This document shows, one piece after another, positions 10,543 through 20,658 of a stretch of 64,000 nt of DNA. A program made the translations under genes and the position numbers. The notes beneath the pieces are model-generated. The model saw only the letters and a list, made by a program, of their open reading frames with translations, was not told the DNA's origin and made no database searches. Position 1 is the first letter of the stretch, and the number at the start of each line of letters is the position of its first letter. The stretch lies in contig CM033402.1 in the NCBI GenBank assembly GCA_019426215.1, forward strand, positions 7,503,246-7,567,245. The letters are read 5' to 3'. Source of the stretch: Buddleja alternifolia. Its lineage: Eukaryota > Streptophyta > Magnoliopsida > Lamiales > Scrophulariaceae.

Positions 10543-13077
10543 TTGCTGTTTTTCTCGTTACAAACTTGCAACTCACCGCATATGATCATATTCAAATGTT
10601 GCAAAATAGTGAAGCAATGGAGATACTTGGCAGAGCATCAGTCACTCTTTCTACAGTTTGGCAGCTTCTCATCGTTGGTCGCTCATTTATGCCAAGACGA
10701 GACTGTGAGCAGCAACTCGTTACCCTCAGTTCCGGTGTACGACTCTCACGTATATGCGCGAATGTTCCAGCATTGCATAAAAGACAACGAGCCCACCAAA
10801 GGGAAGGCCCTTCACTGCCATATTATCAAGAGAGGAAACTGTTTAGACTTATTTGCTAGCAACATTTTGTTAAATTTCTATCTGAAGACCGGACTTCTGT
10901 CCGATGGTGTTAACATATTCGATGAAATGTCGGAAAGAAATATTGTTTCGTTTGTTACTATGATTCAGGGTTATTCCCTGTTGGAAGAATATGATAAAGC
11001 TATTAACTTGTTCTTTAAGATGCGTAAGGAGGGTCATGAGCTTAATCCATTTGCTTTCACTACAATTTTGAAGTTGTTTGTGAGCATGGAGAGGGTGGAG
11101 TTGGCATGGTGCATTCATGCTTGTATTCATAAGCTTGGTCATGATTCTGATGCCTTTGTTGGGACAGCGCTTATTGATGCTTATTCCGTTTGTGGGTTTG
11201 TGGATGTTGCTAAGGAAGTGTTCACTGGGATTGTTGAAAGGGATATGGTTTGTTGGACTGGGATGGTGGCTTGTTATGCTGAAAATGATTGTTTTGAAGA
11301 GGCGTTGAAGCTCTTTAATGAAATGAGGATGGAAGGGTTGCTACCGAATAATTTTACTTTTGCAAGTGTGATTAAGGCTTGTCTTGGACTTGAGGTTGTT
11401 GGTGTGGGGAAAAGTGTGCATGGCTGTGTTTTAAAGACTTGTTATGAGATGGATCGATATGTGGGTGTTTCATTGCTTGACTTATACACGAGGTCCGGGG
11501 CCATTGATGATGCTAGGCGTGTGTTCGAGGAGATCCCTAAAGATGATGTGGTTCCATGGAGTTTTATGATCGCCCGTTACTCACAGAGTGACCTTTGCGA
11601 GGAGGCCTTGGATTTGTTTCTTCAAATGAGGAAAGCATTGGTGAGGCCTAATCAGTTCACTTTAGCCAGTGTCCTTCAAGCTTGTGCAACATTAGGGAGG
11701 CTGCAATTAGGAATGCAGATACACTGCCACGTGCTCAAGGTTGGTCTTGATCTAAATGTATATGTTTCGAATGCCCTCATGGATGTGTATGCTAAATGTG
11801 GAAACATGGAGGCTTCAATGAATTTGTTTGTGGAATCGGAAAACAAAAATGAGGTATCGTGGAACACCATGATAGTTGGGTATGTTCAATTAGGAGAGGG
11901 AGAGAAGGCATTTCTACTGTTTTTAAGTATGTGTGAAGAGCAAGTTCAAGCGACTGAGGTAACATACTCTAGCTTGCTTCGTGCTTCTGCTGGTTTAGCA
12001 GCTTTAGAGCCTGGTATTCAGATACATACAAGTACTATCAAAACCATGTATGATGGAGATGATACTGTCAGCAATGCACTTATTGATATGTACGCGAAGT
12101 GTGGACGGATTAAGGATGCTCGTACAGTTTTCGAAGCTATGAGCAAGCGAGATGTTGTTTCGTGGAATTCAATGGTCTCTGCATACTCAATGCATGGTCT
12201 TGGTGTTGAGGCTTTGAAAACTTTTGAAAATATGCGAAAAACAGAAATTATACCTAATCAATTAACTTTTGTTGGTGTGCTTTCAGCATGTAGCAACACA
12301 GGATCATTGGATCGAGGACAATCTTATTTTACTTCTATGCGGGAGGACTATGGTATTGAACCTTGCATGGAGCACTATACTTGTATGGTATCACTTCTGG
12401 GGAGATTAGGTCATCTTGACAAGGCTGTAAAGATGATAGAGGAAATTCCACATGAGCCTAGTGTTATGGTATGGCGTGCTTTACTTGGGGCTTGTGTCGC
12501 GCACAATAATGTTGAACTTGGAAAGTTTGCTGCTGAGCATGTTCTTGAGATGGAACCTCAAGATGAATCAAGTTATGTGCTATTGTCAAATATATATGCA
12601 AATGCAAAAAGGTGGGACAATGTGGCATTTGTTAGAAAAAGCATGAAGAAGAAACGAGTAAAGAAGGAACCAGGACTTAGTTGGGTTGAAAACCAGGGAG
12701 TGGTACATTATTTTTCTGTTGGAGACGATTCACACCCAGATAGCAAATTAATTCGGGGAATGCTAGAATGGTTCAATTTCAGAAGCAAGAAAGCTGGTTA
12801 TGCTCCTAATCATGGTGCCATTTTGCTTGATGTGGAAGATGATGAAAAGTCACGTCTCTTGTGGCTACACAGTGAAAGAATAGCTTTAGCTTTTGCTCTT
12901 ATTAGAATGCCCCATGGAAGCCCTATCCGCATAATTAAGAATCTCCGTATATGTGCCGACTGTCATGTTGCAATTAAGTTTGTATCAAAATTGGTCGAGA
13001 GAGAAATTGTTATTAGAGATATAAACCGGTTTCACCACTTTCATGGTGGTGTTTGCTCTTGCAATGATTACTGGTGA
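10543..13077 (+). CDS. PLS-class pentatricopeptide repeat protein, DYW subfamily
   Basis: Intronless gene of 844 residues. PLS-DYW proteins bind organellar RNA through tandem PPR motifs and usually carry out C-to-U editing with a DYW deaminase domain. PPR units run from about residue 70 to 620; recognisable helices include VSFVTMIQGYSLLEEYDKAINLF-like, NALIDMYAKCG and VSWNSMVSAYSMHGLG. The E and E+ motifs follow (about 620-730). The DYW domain holds the deaminase HSE (about 776-778), zinc ligands CADC (about 804-807) and the terminal CSCNDYW, so it is complete. It resembles Arabidopsis AT5G13230 closely from memory, although that protein ends DHW. Targeting is predicted mitochondrial or plastid; the N-terminus is weakly conserved. 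The first in-frame ATG is used; a second lies at residue 14. Confidence 0.92.
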   Translation: MLFFSLQTCNSPHMIIFKCCKIVKQWRYLAEHQSLFLQFGSFSSLVAHLCQDETVSSNSLPSVPVYDSHVYARMFQHCIKDNEPTKGKALHCHIIKRGNCLDLFASNILLNFYLKTGLLSDGVNIFDEMSERNIVSFVTMIQGYSLLEEYDKAINLFFKMRKEGHELNPFAFTTILKLFVSMERVELAWCIHACIHKLGHDSDAFVGTALIDAYSVCGFVDVAKEVFTGIVERDMVCWTGMVACYAENDCFEEALKLFNEMRMEGLLPNNFTFASVIKACLGLEVVGVGKSVHGCVLKTCYEMDRYVGVSLLDLYTRSGAIDDARRVFEEIPKDDVVPWSFMIARYSQSDLCEEALDLFLQMRKALVRPNQFTLASVLQACATLGRLQLGMQIHCHVLKVGLDLNVYVSNALMDVYAKCGNMEASMNLFVESENKNEVSWNTMIVGYVQLGEGEKAFLLFLSMCEEQVQATEVTYSSLLRASAGLAALEPGIQIHTSTIKTMYDGDDTVSNALIDMYAKCGRIKDARTVFEAMSKRDVVSWNSMVSAYSMHGLGVEALKTFENMRKTEIIPNQLTFVGVLSACSNTGSLDRGQSYFTSMREDYGIEPCMEHYTCMVSLLGRLGHLDKAVKMIEEIPHEPSVMVWRALLGACVAHNNVELGKFAAEHVLEMEPQDESSYVLLSNIYANAKRWDNVAFVRKSMKKKRVKKEPGLSWVENQGVVHYFSVGDDSHPDSKLIRGMLEWFNFRSKKAGYAPNHGAILLDVEDDEKSRLLWLHSERIALAFALIRMPHGSPIRIIKNLRICADCHVAIKFVSKLVEREIVIRDINRFHHFHGGVCSCNDYW

Positions 13078-15404
13078 TATTTTAACAAGTTATTCAGAGT
13101 TCTTGATCAAAGAAGTTGCATGTATCTGAACACCATCACTTTGTTGGCAAGCACGGGTCAGACACCAGAGTTCCATTGCTAGTATGAAGAACCGGCTGGA
13201 CTAACTCGTTCTGAGACTAAACATGCAGCTATTTGCTCTTCTTATTATTATTATCCACCCTCATGTTGGATCAGGATATCCACTGGTGGCTAGCTGAACA
13301 GAGACCAATTCGGCAACATTAGGATGTATTCTCAGCCTGTCTTTATGGATTATCGATCTCTCGGTATTGTCTTGCCTGAGAATCAATTTACTTTTTCAGG
13401 TCGGTCAAAAACTACCCATCTCGAGGAATGAAACAAATCCAATCTACAGGTAATGAGGGTTACTTTTAATGTTTACTCGTTTAATGAACCCCGAGGCAAA
13501 GAGTTTCAATTTCTCTTTGTTAGCATTCTCTTTGAATCTTGGTCTCCATTTCACCTTGAAAGCTGAAGTTTGTACGTTTTTGGAAACATTACCTGATGGG
13601 TCAGGTTGATTTGCTCGTGTAAATTTAACATTTCATTCTGTATTCCTCATTTAATAAATGATAGTGAATTGAAGAATGATGGAATATCCATGCAATTAAT
13701 TTGAGATCCTCTTTTTCGTTTTAGTGGATAGAAGTCATTTATATGACGTATAAACAAGTGCTCTTTAATTGAATATGTTTATTTGTTAAAATCAACATTC
13801 ACTTTAACCTTCTTTGAGTCCACAGTAACAGCGATGGAACTAGTTTTGCGAGCAACTGGAACAGAATGCAAACTCTGATACAGGTTAGCTGTGGTTCATC
13901 CGTATGTCAAGAAATATTAAGGATTTATTCTATAGAATATGATTGTGTTTTCTTGACCTAGCAAAACTTCGATTCCGCCTATGCTACCTCTTCCCCACTG
14001 TTCTGTTGCGAAGTTTGCTGAATGAGTCTTAATCTGGTTCTTGCGTTTTTTCTTTGCGTTGTCTTAGTTATTTGATCTCTTGATAGTGCTCATATATATA
14101 ATGAATATTTCTTAGTGGCCTGATGTATATATGTCTGATTAAAAGCAATAGCTTATCTTACCATATGGTTTATTGTTATAGTCTTTCCGAAGAACTGAAT
14201 TGAAAGACCAACTAGAAGTCTTTTAGCTAGTCTATTACTAATATGACTATAAATCAACAGGTCACTTTAAAGTTACGTCGAGTAAAAATGTACTTTTATA
14301 GGTACATTTTAATATTGTATTTGGTAGGGGTGGATGAAATTGTTATCTGCAACAATTGAAATGAATCAGTAGATCCACATTAGAATAACGGCCTTATGTG
14401 TTCAGTATGACATATTTTAGTTGTATTAACGATCCCTTGAGTAGAGATTGACTGAAATGTTTATGGAGGATTCATTTTTAATCAGAGTTGGATATCTCAT
14501 GCATAGTACATGAGATTATTTCTTACTTGGGTAAGTTTGGTAGTGAGATTGTTTTCTACCATAGTACTAAAGGTGCGACTTTATCTGCAATTATCCTTTC
14601 ACAGAGAGCTATCTGTTCGTAGTTTACTACTCTCTTTGTGTTGAAAGCTGTATTATGTTTTGGTTAATTGGTAATTGTGAAGATGATGTAGATGCTTTTA
14701 TACATACAGGACAGAATCAGAGAGGATGAGAAGAATGGTAGGTTGGAGACGTGATCACGTGAGTGGCTGTCACTTGGATGTATTTGAACGCCTCTGATAT
14801 TCGATAAACTGCTTTGGATAGATTGTTTCTGGCGGTTAAGAAGATGAATATTTCATGAAACGGAAACAGAAACAGGTTGGTCTTGTACGAGTTTTTGTTG
14901 GAAATATTTCAAGACAACAAACATCAGAATAATCAAAAAATGGATTTAGTCAGCCAGGGTCATGTCGCTTGGATGTTTTTGAAAGACGATAATTTATTGG
15001 TTCTTTTGTGCCTTATGTCGCGTGTTAGAAACATATTTTAACTTCTATAGTCTATTCCGAATAATTTCACCTGTTGTAAATCTTAAAAGTGATTAAAAGC
15101 ACACATCAATATGAAGGTGAAAATAATGAAGCCCCACATCTAGTGATGGAAAATTGGTATGCAAACTTAGGTATTAGTCCAAGTTTTACCGGTTGTTTAA
15201 GTGTGCTTTATATGTCGTTTATGGAATTTCTTTGTCTAAGAATAATCTATTTCAATGGTAGACATAATTAGTCTATTTAATTGCTCAAATAATTTCGGAT
15301 GAATGAGAAATTAATGTTAAAAAAGAGTCATTTTAAATGGAGTATATAGTTGAAAATGTGTGGCAATGTGAGAAGCGAATTGAAAACATACAAATTCAAG
15401 TCTG
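13078..15404 (+). other. 3' flank of PPR, possibly a spliced 3' UTR
   Basis: No further coding sequence. Several splice-like edges are visible: TTTTTCAG near 13399, CTACAG|GTAATG near 13449, GTCCACAG near 13827, GATACAG|GTTAGC near 13884 and ACATACAG near 14709. Long spliced 3' UTRs are known in plant PPR genes, so these may be exons. This is inference. The rest is AT-rich. Confidence 0.35.
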
Positions 15405-15511
15405 GTCTCTGGTCCTATTGCTTGTTAGCCTGAAGACAAATTTTTCACCGTTGAAGTTGTCGAATCTATAAAGAAGTACCAAAGAGAACGTGTTCCCTTC
15501 TTAAAATAGGC
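15405..15511 (+). pseudogene. Fragment of a second HDA8 gene (3' end only)
   Basis: Matches the last about 35 codons of the intact deacetylase gene at 23145-23250: ESIKKYQRERVPFLK and its stop can be read, with one internal stop (Y to TAG). The 3' flank stays similar as well. It is the remnant of a duplicated gene copy whose body has been deleted. Confidence 0.8.
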
Positions 15512-17095
15512 TTAACCGGTATTGTTCACCGGCCTTGGCTCGAGCTTGGGGTACGTTTTCCTGATGAGTTAATATTTCTATTTCCGTAAATTATTTAATT
15601 GTGAATATCGATTTTTACAATTTTGATGAATTTAGATTTTATAGGTCTATGTTCTTACACAAGTCCTTGTAAAATTTAGTTTTAGTCTTCAATATCAACA
15701 TTTTTTAGTCTGTTCCCTAAATTTAGTTTTGTGTCTGATAAATGTGTAAAGTTACCTGATAACTTGGATGACCTTATGGCTTGACTTCATTTAGTTTCAC
15801 TTGCACTAGCATGAGGTTTTTGGGGGGTAATTTCTATGAACAACCAGGAGTCGAAGTCCCGAGACAAATCGCAATTATCCGTAAAATGCGGATACTACCA
15901 TTCATGTGGTGAGATTCATGTGGAGTTTTAATATATAAGAATGATTGTGACTATATATGAATTTTGAGTCCGAGACAAAGTGCAATTATCAGTGGTGGAG
16001 CCCCACTATCATTAATGCGTTGGGACTCACATGAAGTTCACTATATACGAATGATCTGGATATTTTTGAATGAAAGCATTAACATATGGTCTTCGTGGGG
16101 TTCATTCTTAGGGACAACTGGACTCGAAATCTCGAATCAAATTGCAATTATATGTGAAATGTTGAACCTCACTACCATAATGTGGTGAGATTCATGTAAA
16201 GTTCACCGAATATGGATGATTGTGACTTATATGAAGATATAAAATATGAAAATTCTCAGAATCACCCGTATTTGTTGAATAAAGACATTCTCTAATTGAC
16301 CAATTACTAGGCAGTAGGCACATGACATGAATTTCTTCTTCTTATGCTTGAATCGATGTCAAAACAAATATTATGACTTCTATTTGTATATATATATTTA
16401 CATACATATATATGTATCTAAGCACGAAGACTTATACAGTTGTGTACTTATATTTTTAAGAAAGGAAATAGTACCTACCAAGTTCCTATACTATCGATTT
16501 TTCACCGCTTTTTGATTTAAAAAGTATGAATATATTAAATTTATTAAAATTAAATTTTTACAAGTAATTTCTTATCAAAATTAGAAAAAATGAAAAATAA
16601 GTGGTATATAGCACTACCTTTTTAAGAATGTCATTTTCTCTAACCCATATCATGTGGTCAGTGTTGTGTCCGTAAATCATACTTCATAGGCAAGAACTGG
16701 CTCTTTTTTAGACCGAAGTCACTTATTCCTGTAAATATATTTTTGTGTTTGGAATATATATCTAAACCAAAATCCAACATTTATGTTCAAAAAAAAATCT
16801 AACATTAATATTTGAGTTTAGCCTACAAACATTGTAACTAAAGATCTCAAAATTGTAGGCGTAAGAAAAGTTTAAATATGTGCTTACATAAAAAAGAATT
16901 CCATTAATCTACTATGAGAAGAACTAAAAGTTTATATTACCCATTAATTTTAACTTTTTTCCACGTTCAATGATTTTAGTAGGAAAGATTTTACATGTCA
17001 TCGGCCAACTCTTCATTCTTTTTCGAACTTTTATTGATTAGAAAAAATATTTAATGACAAAATCCTTTTCTAGATAAAATAATTGTAGCATGTAC
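15512..17095. repeat. Segmental duplication, unit 1, downstream of the HDA8 fragment
   Basis: Collinear with 23251-24135. Landmarks are shared TTTCCTGATGAGTTAATAT, CCGAGACAAATCGCAATTAT and AAAGATCTCAAAATTGTAGG. About 15820-16230 holds three degenerate tandem copies of a 130-140 bp unit (GACAAATCGCAATTAT...ATGATTGTGACTATAT); the partner copy has about two. No gene. Confidence 0.65.
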
Positions 17096-17869
17096 CAAAA
17101 ATAGCATTATTATTCACACTCAAGAGATGATTTTGAAGGTTAACATTATCACGACTACGAGATAAAATAAATGAGCTCACGGCGATATCGCATTCTATGT
17201 GCACGACCACGAGGAGACGAGGAACCAATCTTTTGTCATATTGTCGAAACACTCTTGTGATGGGTATAAAATGACATCACAAAAATCTATGTAAACTCTC
17301 GCACTATCAATGTATCGAAATCAAGTAGACCCCCTTGTATAAAAGATAAACTTTGACCATTCAAAGATATTAATAGGCTACTAAAACCATCATGATATCA
17401 CTATAAAATTAAATAATAATAGTTATGCCCACTAATGATGAAATAATGTGGTCAAACATCACGCAAATAAGATAATAATAAGGCCATAAGTCTAAAATAA
17501 ATTATAAGTAAATAGGCAACTAATTGTGAGAACTAATTGTGAGATTTAAGAAATTATTATTTATTAGAAATAAAAGTAAATTGAGGAAATTTTAAAGTTT
17601 ATTTCCAACAGTTTAATCTTTAACATAAAAACTTGATGAAGCTCAACATAATGCTTTGGCATAATTACACATACGCCCCTCAACTATTGCGAAAATTCAA
17701 AAAAAAAAAACTGTTATTTATGTAAGTACTCTGACCATTTAAGTGAAATTTCGTTACATATTCCCCCTTCAACAAACCCGGCCCACAAATTCCAACCTGA
17801 ATAAAACATCGAATTGCCAAGTTTACCCCAGGCGTTGTATTGTGGAAATATGGGGAAATTCCATTATTA
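17096..17869. other. AT-rich DNA between duplication units
   Basis: No coding region supported. Near 17655-17800 there is a degenerate member of the TGTAATTAC/CCCCTC MITE-like family. Confidence 0.35.
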
Positions 17870-18160
17870 GTCCAACATGATAGGTTCTCTTGCCATTTTT
17901 GTCCATTTGTTCCAAAGTTGTAAAAATAGTTCCATATGATTTCTTTCTTTTGTAATTTTGGTCTCATCCGTTAAAAACAAATGGAATTTCATGTGTAGAA
18001 TGCACACGCCATTAAATTAAGTACTAAACTAACAATGTTCATCCGTTTTTTGGAATTTGGGGCTGAATATGCAAAAGAATATGCCTCATGGTACTGTGTT
18101 TTGCAAGTTGATAAATAATGAGATCTATCATATGAGACTAATGCTGCAAATTCGTTGATA
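17870..18160. repeat. Dispersed repeat, copy 2
   Basis: Same family as 6085-6380 (TTTTGGTCTCATCCGTTAA and CCATTAAATTAAGTACT). It again lies directly 5' of ALMT C-terminal sequence, so it moved with the segmental duplication rather than independently. Confidence 0.55.
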
Positions 18161-18164
18161 TAAT

Positions 18165-18370
18165 TCCGACTGCAACGGTTGCCTCATTGCTCATAGAAAT
18201 AGTCTTGCGCGGTGAAGATTGCGGATTTTGTACACAAAGTTGCTTCATTGTTGAAATTCAAGAGTCGTGATGAAGTTTCGCGTGATGAAAAATCAAAGGA
18301 AAAAGTGACAAGAACTCCTAGTATTGAATATCATAGTTTAGTATTAATATTGTTGAGTGATTAACCTTAT
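18165..18370 (+). pseudogene. Fragment of a second ALMT gene (3' end only)
   Basis: Encodes TATVASLLIEIV followed by an ADFVHKVASLLKFKSRDE-like tail, matching the ALMT pseudogene near 6805-7065. The tail is present once here but duplicated in the other copy. Nothing upstream of it resembles the rest of an ALMT gene. Confidence 0.7.
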
Positions 18371-18414
18371 GAGGAAATTAATGGGATAAAGAGGAAGATT
18401 TAGGATATGTTACT

Positions 18415-19330
18415 GATACAGTTTTCAGCTTTTGGTACAGTATACTTGAACTTCTTTCTATCCCCCATTGTTTTGTACAACATCTTGATGCATAAAACTT
18501 TATGACATTGACGAGTATTAACTATTATAATATATTCGTATATCAAACAATGTTAGAGATACAATATAAGTGGATTTTGTTTTTACATTGGATTCTTTCT
18601 TAGGTCCGATGAAACCCGTAGCGACTATTTTAACAGAAAAAATTTAATTATCAAAGAATGTTCCTTTCGTCAATGTTTATTGGGGTGTATAGCCCAATAT
18701 AGTCACCGCAGTCCTACCAACTAGGAAATAGTTCTAGTTTCACTAAATCAAGTAATATAAATCGGTCACTGTCAACCCCTAATACAACTACATAAAGTGA
18801 CGAGCTCTACATTCTCAATAAAATTCAAACTCACCATAACTTAACCATTGTGCTAGTGATGATTTACATTGAAATCCAAGTTGATGTAAAGACTTGTTTA
18901 TAATATCCTTGTGATAAGATGTTTCTCAATATATCTACATGGAGGAACTTAAAAGCATTATGACATAAAACTTAGAAAGTACTTTGTCCTCTCAACTTAC
19001 ATTCGTTGTAGTATTATGTCCTCTAGCAACAATTGTAGAGCAATTTTTTTCAAAAAACAATCTCCATCGGCTATCTTCTGCACCTTTTCCCCATATTCTC
19101 GCCAAAAACCAAACAAAAGTTTTAGTAACATTTTTATATAAATTAGTGATAATAATGAAGGTAAGACAATTGGTAATACTTTTAATACAAATAATGTCGA
19201 TCACAATATATAAAAAATTGATGAAGTAGCCGAGAATTATAATAACGAAGAGATTAATCTATGTTTTGACATAACAATTGAAATTTAGCGTCCCAAATAA
19301 CACGGACAATAGTTGATAAATAACTACTCA
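18415..19330. repeat. Segmental duplication, unit 2, downstream of the ALMT fragment
   Basis: Partner of 7942-9050, without the 813-bp hAT-like insert. Diverged by many indels; no intact gene. Confidence 0.6.
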
Positions 19331-19445
19331 ATAAAAATTTGGTCTATGTAAGTTGACGGCAAAGTGCTCTTAAATTATTTTAAGGTAGAGTACTTAAATA
19401 ATGAAAAGCTTACGTAGAAAAGTCAAAATAAAAAAAAAAAAAATA

Positions 19446-20289
19446 GAGAAAATTACACACAGAAGCTCTCACTTACCGTGTAGTTACAAAAAAATTCATA
19501 TATTTTGAAAATTACATAAGGTCCTTCTATATTAAGGCGTTCTTACAATTACACTCTTGTATATTTAAAAATTCTTAGGCTTTGTTTGTTTGCGTTTTCA
19601 AAGGTATATTTTCATTTTCATTTTCATTTTCATTCTTATTTGAAAATTAAAAATACACACTTACAACATTCACAATTGAAAATACATTTATGCTCATTTT
19701 CTACTTTCACATTCTCCAATAACTACTTTTCACTTTATCAAATCATACTCACTTTTCTTCTTTCTCTCACGTCTCCTTTTCTAAATCCTTATTTCCGACA
19801 ACGATTGTGGTATCATAGTGGAATAAAATACATAGTATTAACTTTCATAGGCTTGTGTCCATTTTAAAACCAATTTTGAGTTTTTTTAGTACTTTTTTGG
19901 TCAATTACTTATAAATATATTTAATTAATATAATATTATCTATTATTTTATCCAGTATAAATAATCATTACTTTTAACTAACTCGATTATTTCACACATC
20001 ATCAAATCTGCAATTTCAATAATTTCCAGAAACACAACCAAACATGCAGTCATTTTCACACAAAAAAAAAAAAAACTCATTTTCTCATACGTTTTAGTAA
20101 ATAACGGTTGAAAATGAAATAAAACACAGCCAAATAAAGCCTTATTTTTTCTTACATTTTAGAAAATAAAAATTAAAAATAAAATAAAAATACATCCAAA
20201 CATTAGAAATAGACTGTCTACTTGAGAAATAATCGAGGGTTTTTGCCTTTTTGGTAATTACAAAATGGGGCCGTGTGTAAATTTCCCAA
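19446..20289. mobile_element. MITE split by a Tourist-like insertion
   Basis: The left end, GAAAATTACACACAG, and the right end, CGTGTGTAAATTTCCC, form an inverted repeat. They are separated by the 564-bp Tourist-like element. The right end lies about 55 bp before the HDA8 start codon, so the element occupies its proximal promoter or 5' leader. Confidence 0.5.
19578..20141. mobile_element. Tourist-like (PIF/Harbinger) MITE (564 bp)
   Basis: The termini GGCTTTGTTTG and CAAATAAAGCC are inverted and flanked by TTA at 19575-19577 and 20142-20144. A 3-bp TTA target is the PIF/Harbinger hallmark. The left subterminal part has a TTTTCA-rich array (TTTCATTTTCATTTTCA). Non-coding. Confidence 0.75.
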
Positions 20290-20343
20290 CAAAATAAGAT
20301 CCGTTTGCAATTCATACAAGTGAGTTCTTCACTATCTCCAACA

Positions 20344-20606
20344 ATGGCGATAATAAACGTGTTCTGGCACGAGGGCATGCTGAAACATGAAACGGGCCGG
20401 GGCGTGTTCGACTCGGGTATGGACCCGGGTTTTCTTGATGTGCTGGAAAACCACCCGGAGAACTCGGACCGGGTCAAGAACATGGTTTCTATTCTCAAAC
20501 GGGGCCCGATTTCTCCCTTTGTTTCTTGGCATCAAGGAAGGCCTGCACTTATCTCTGAATTGCTATCTTTTCACACTCAAGGTAATTAACCCCTTTTTTT
20601 TGTTAT

Positions 20607-20658
<52 letters not shown>

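Noticed and set aside
20305..20343. Upstream in-frame ATG as the HDA8 start
   Set aside because: It would add 13 residues next to MITE sequence; the ATG at 20344 gives the N-terminus expected for the family.
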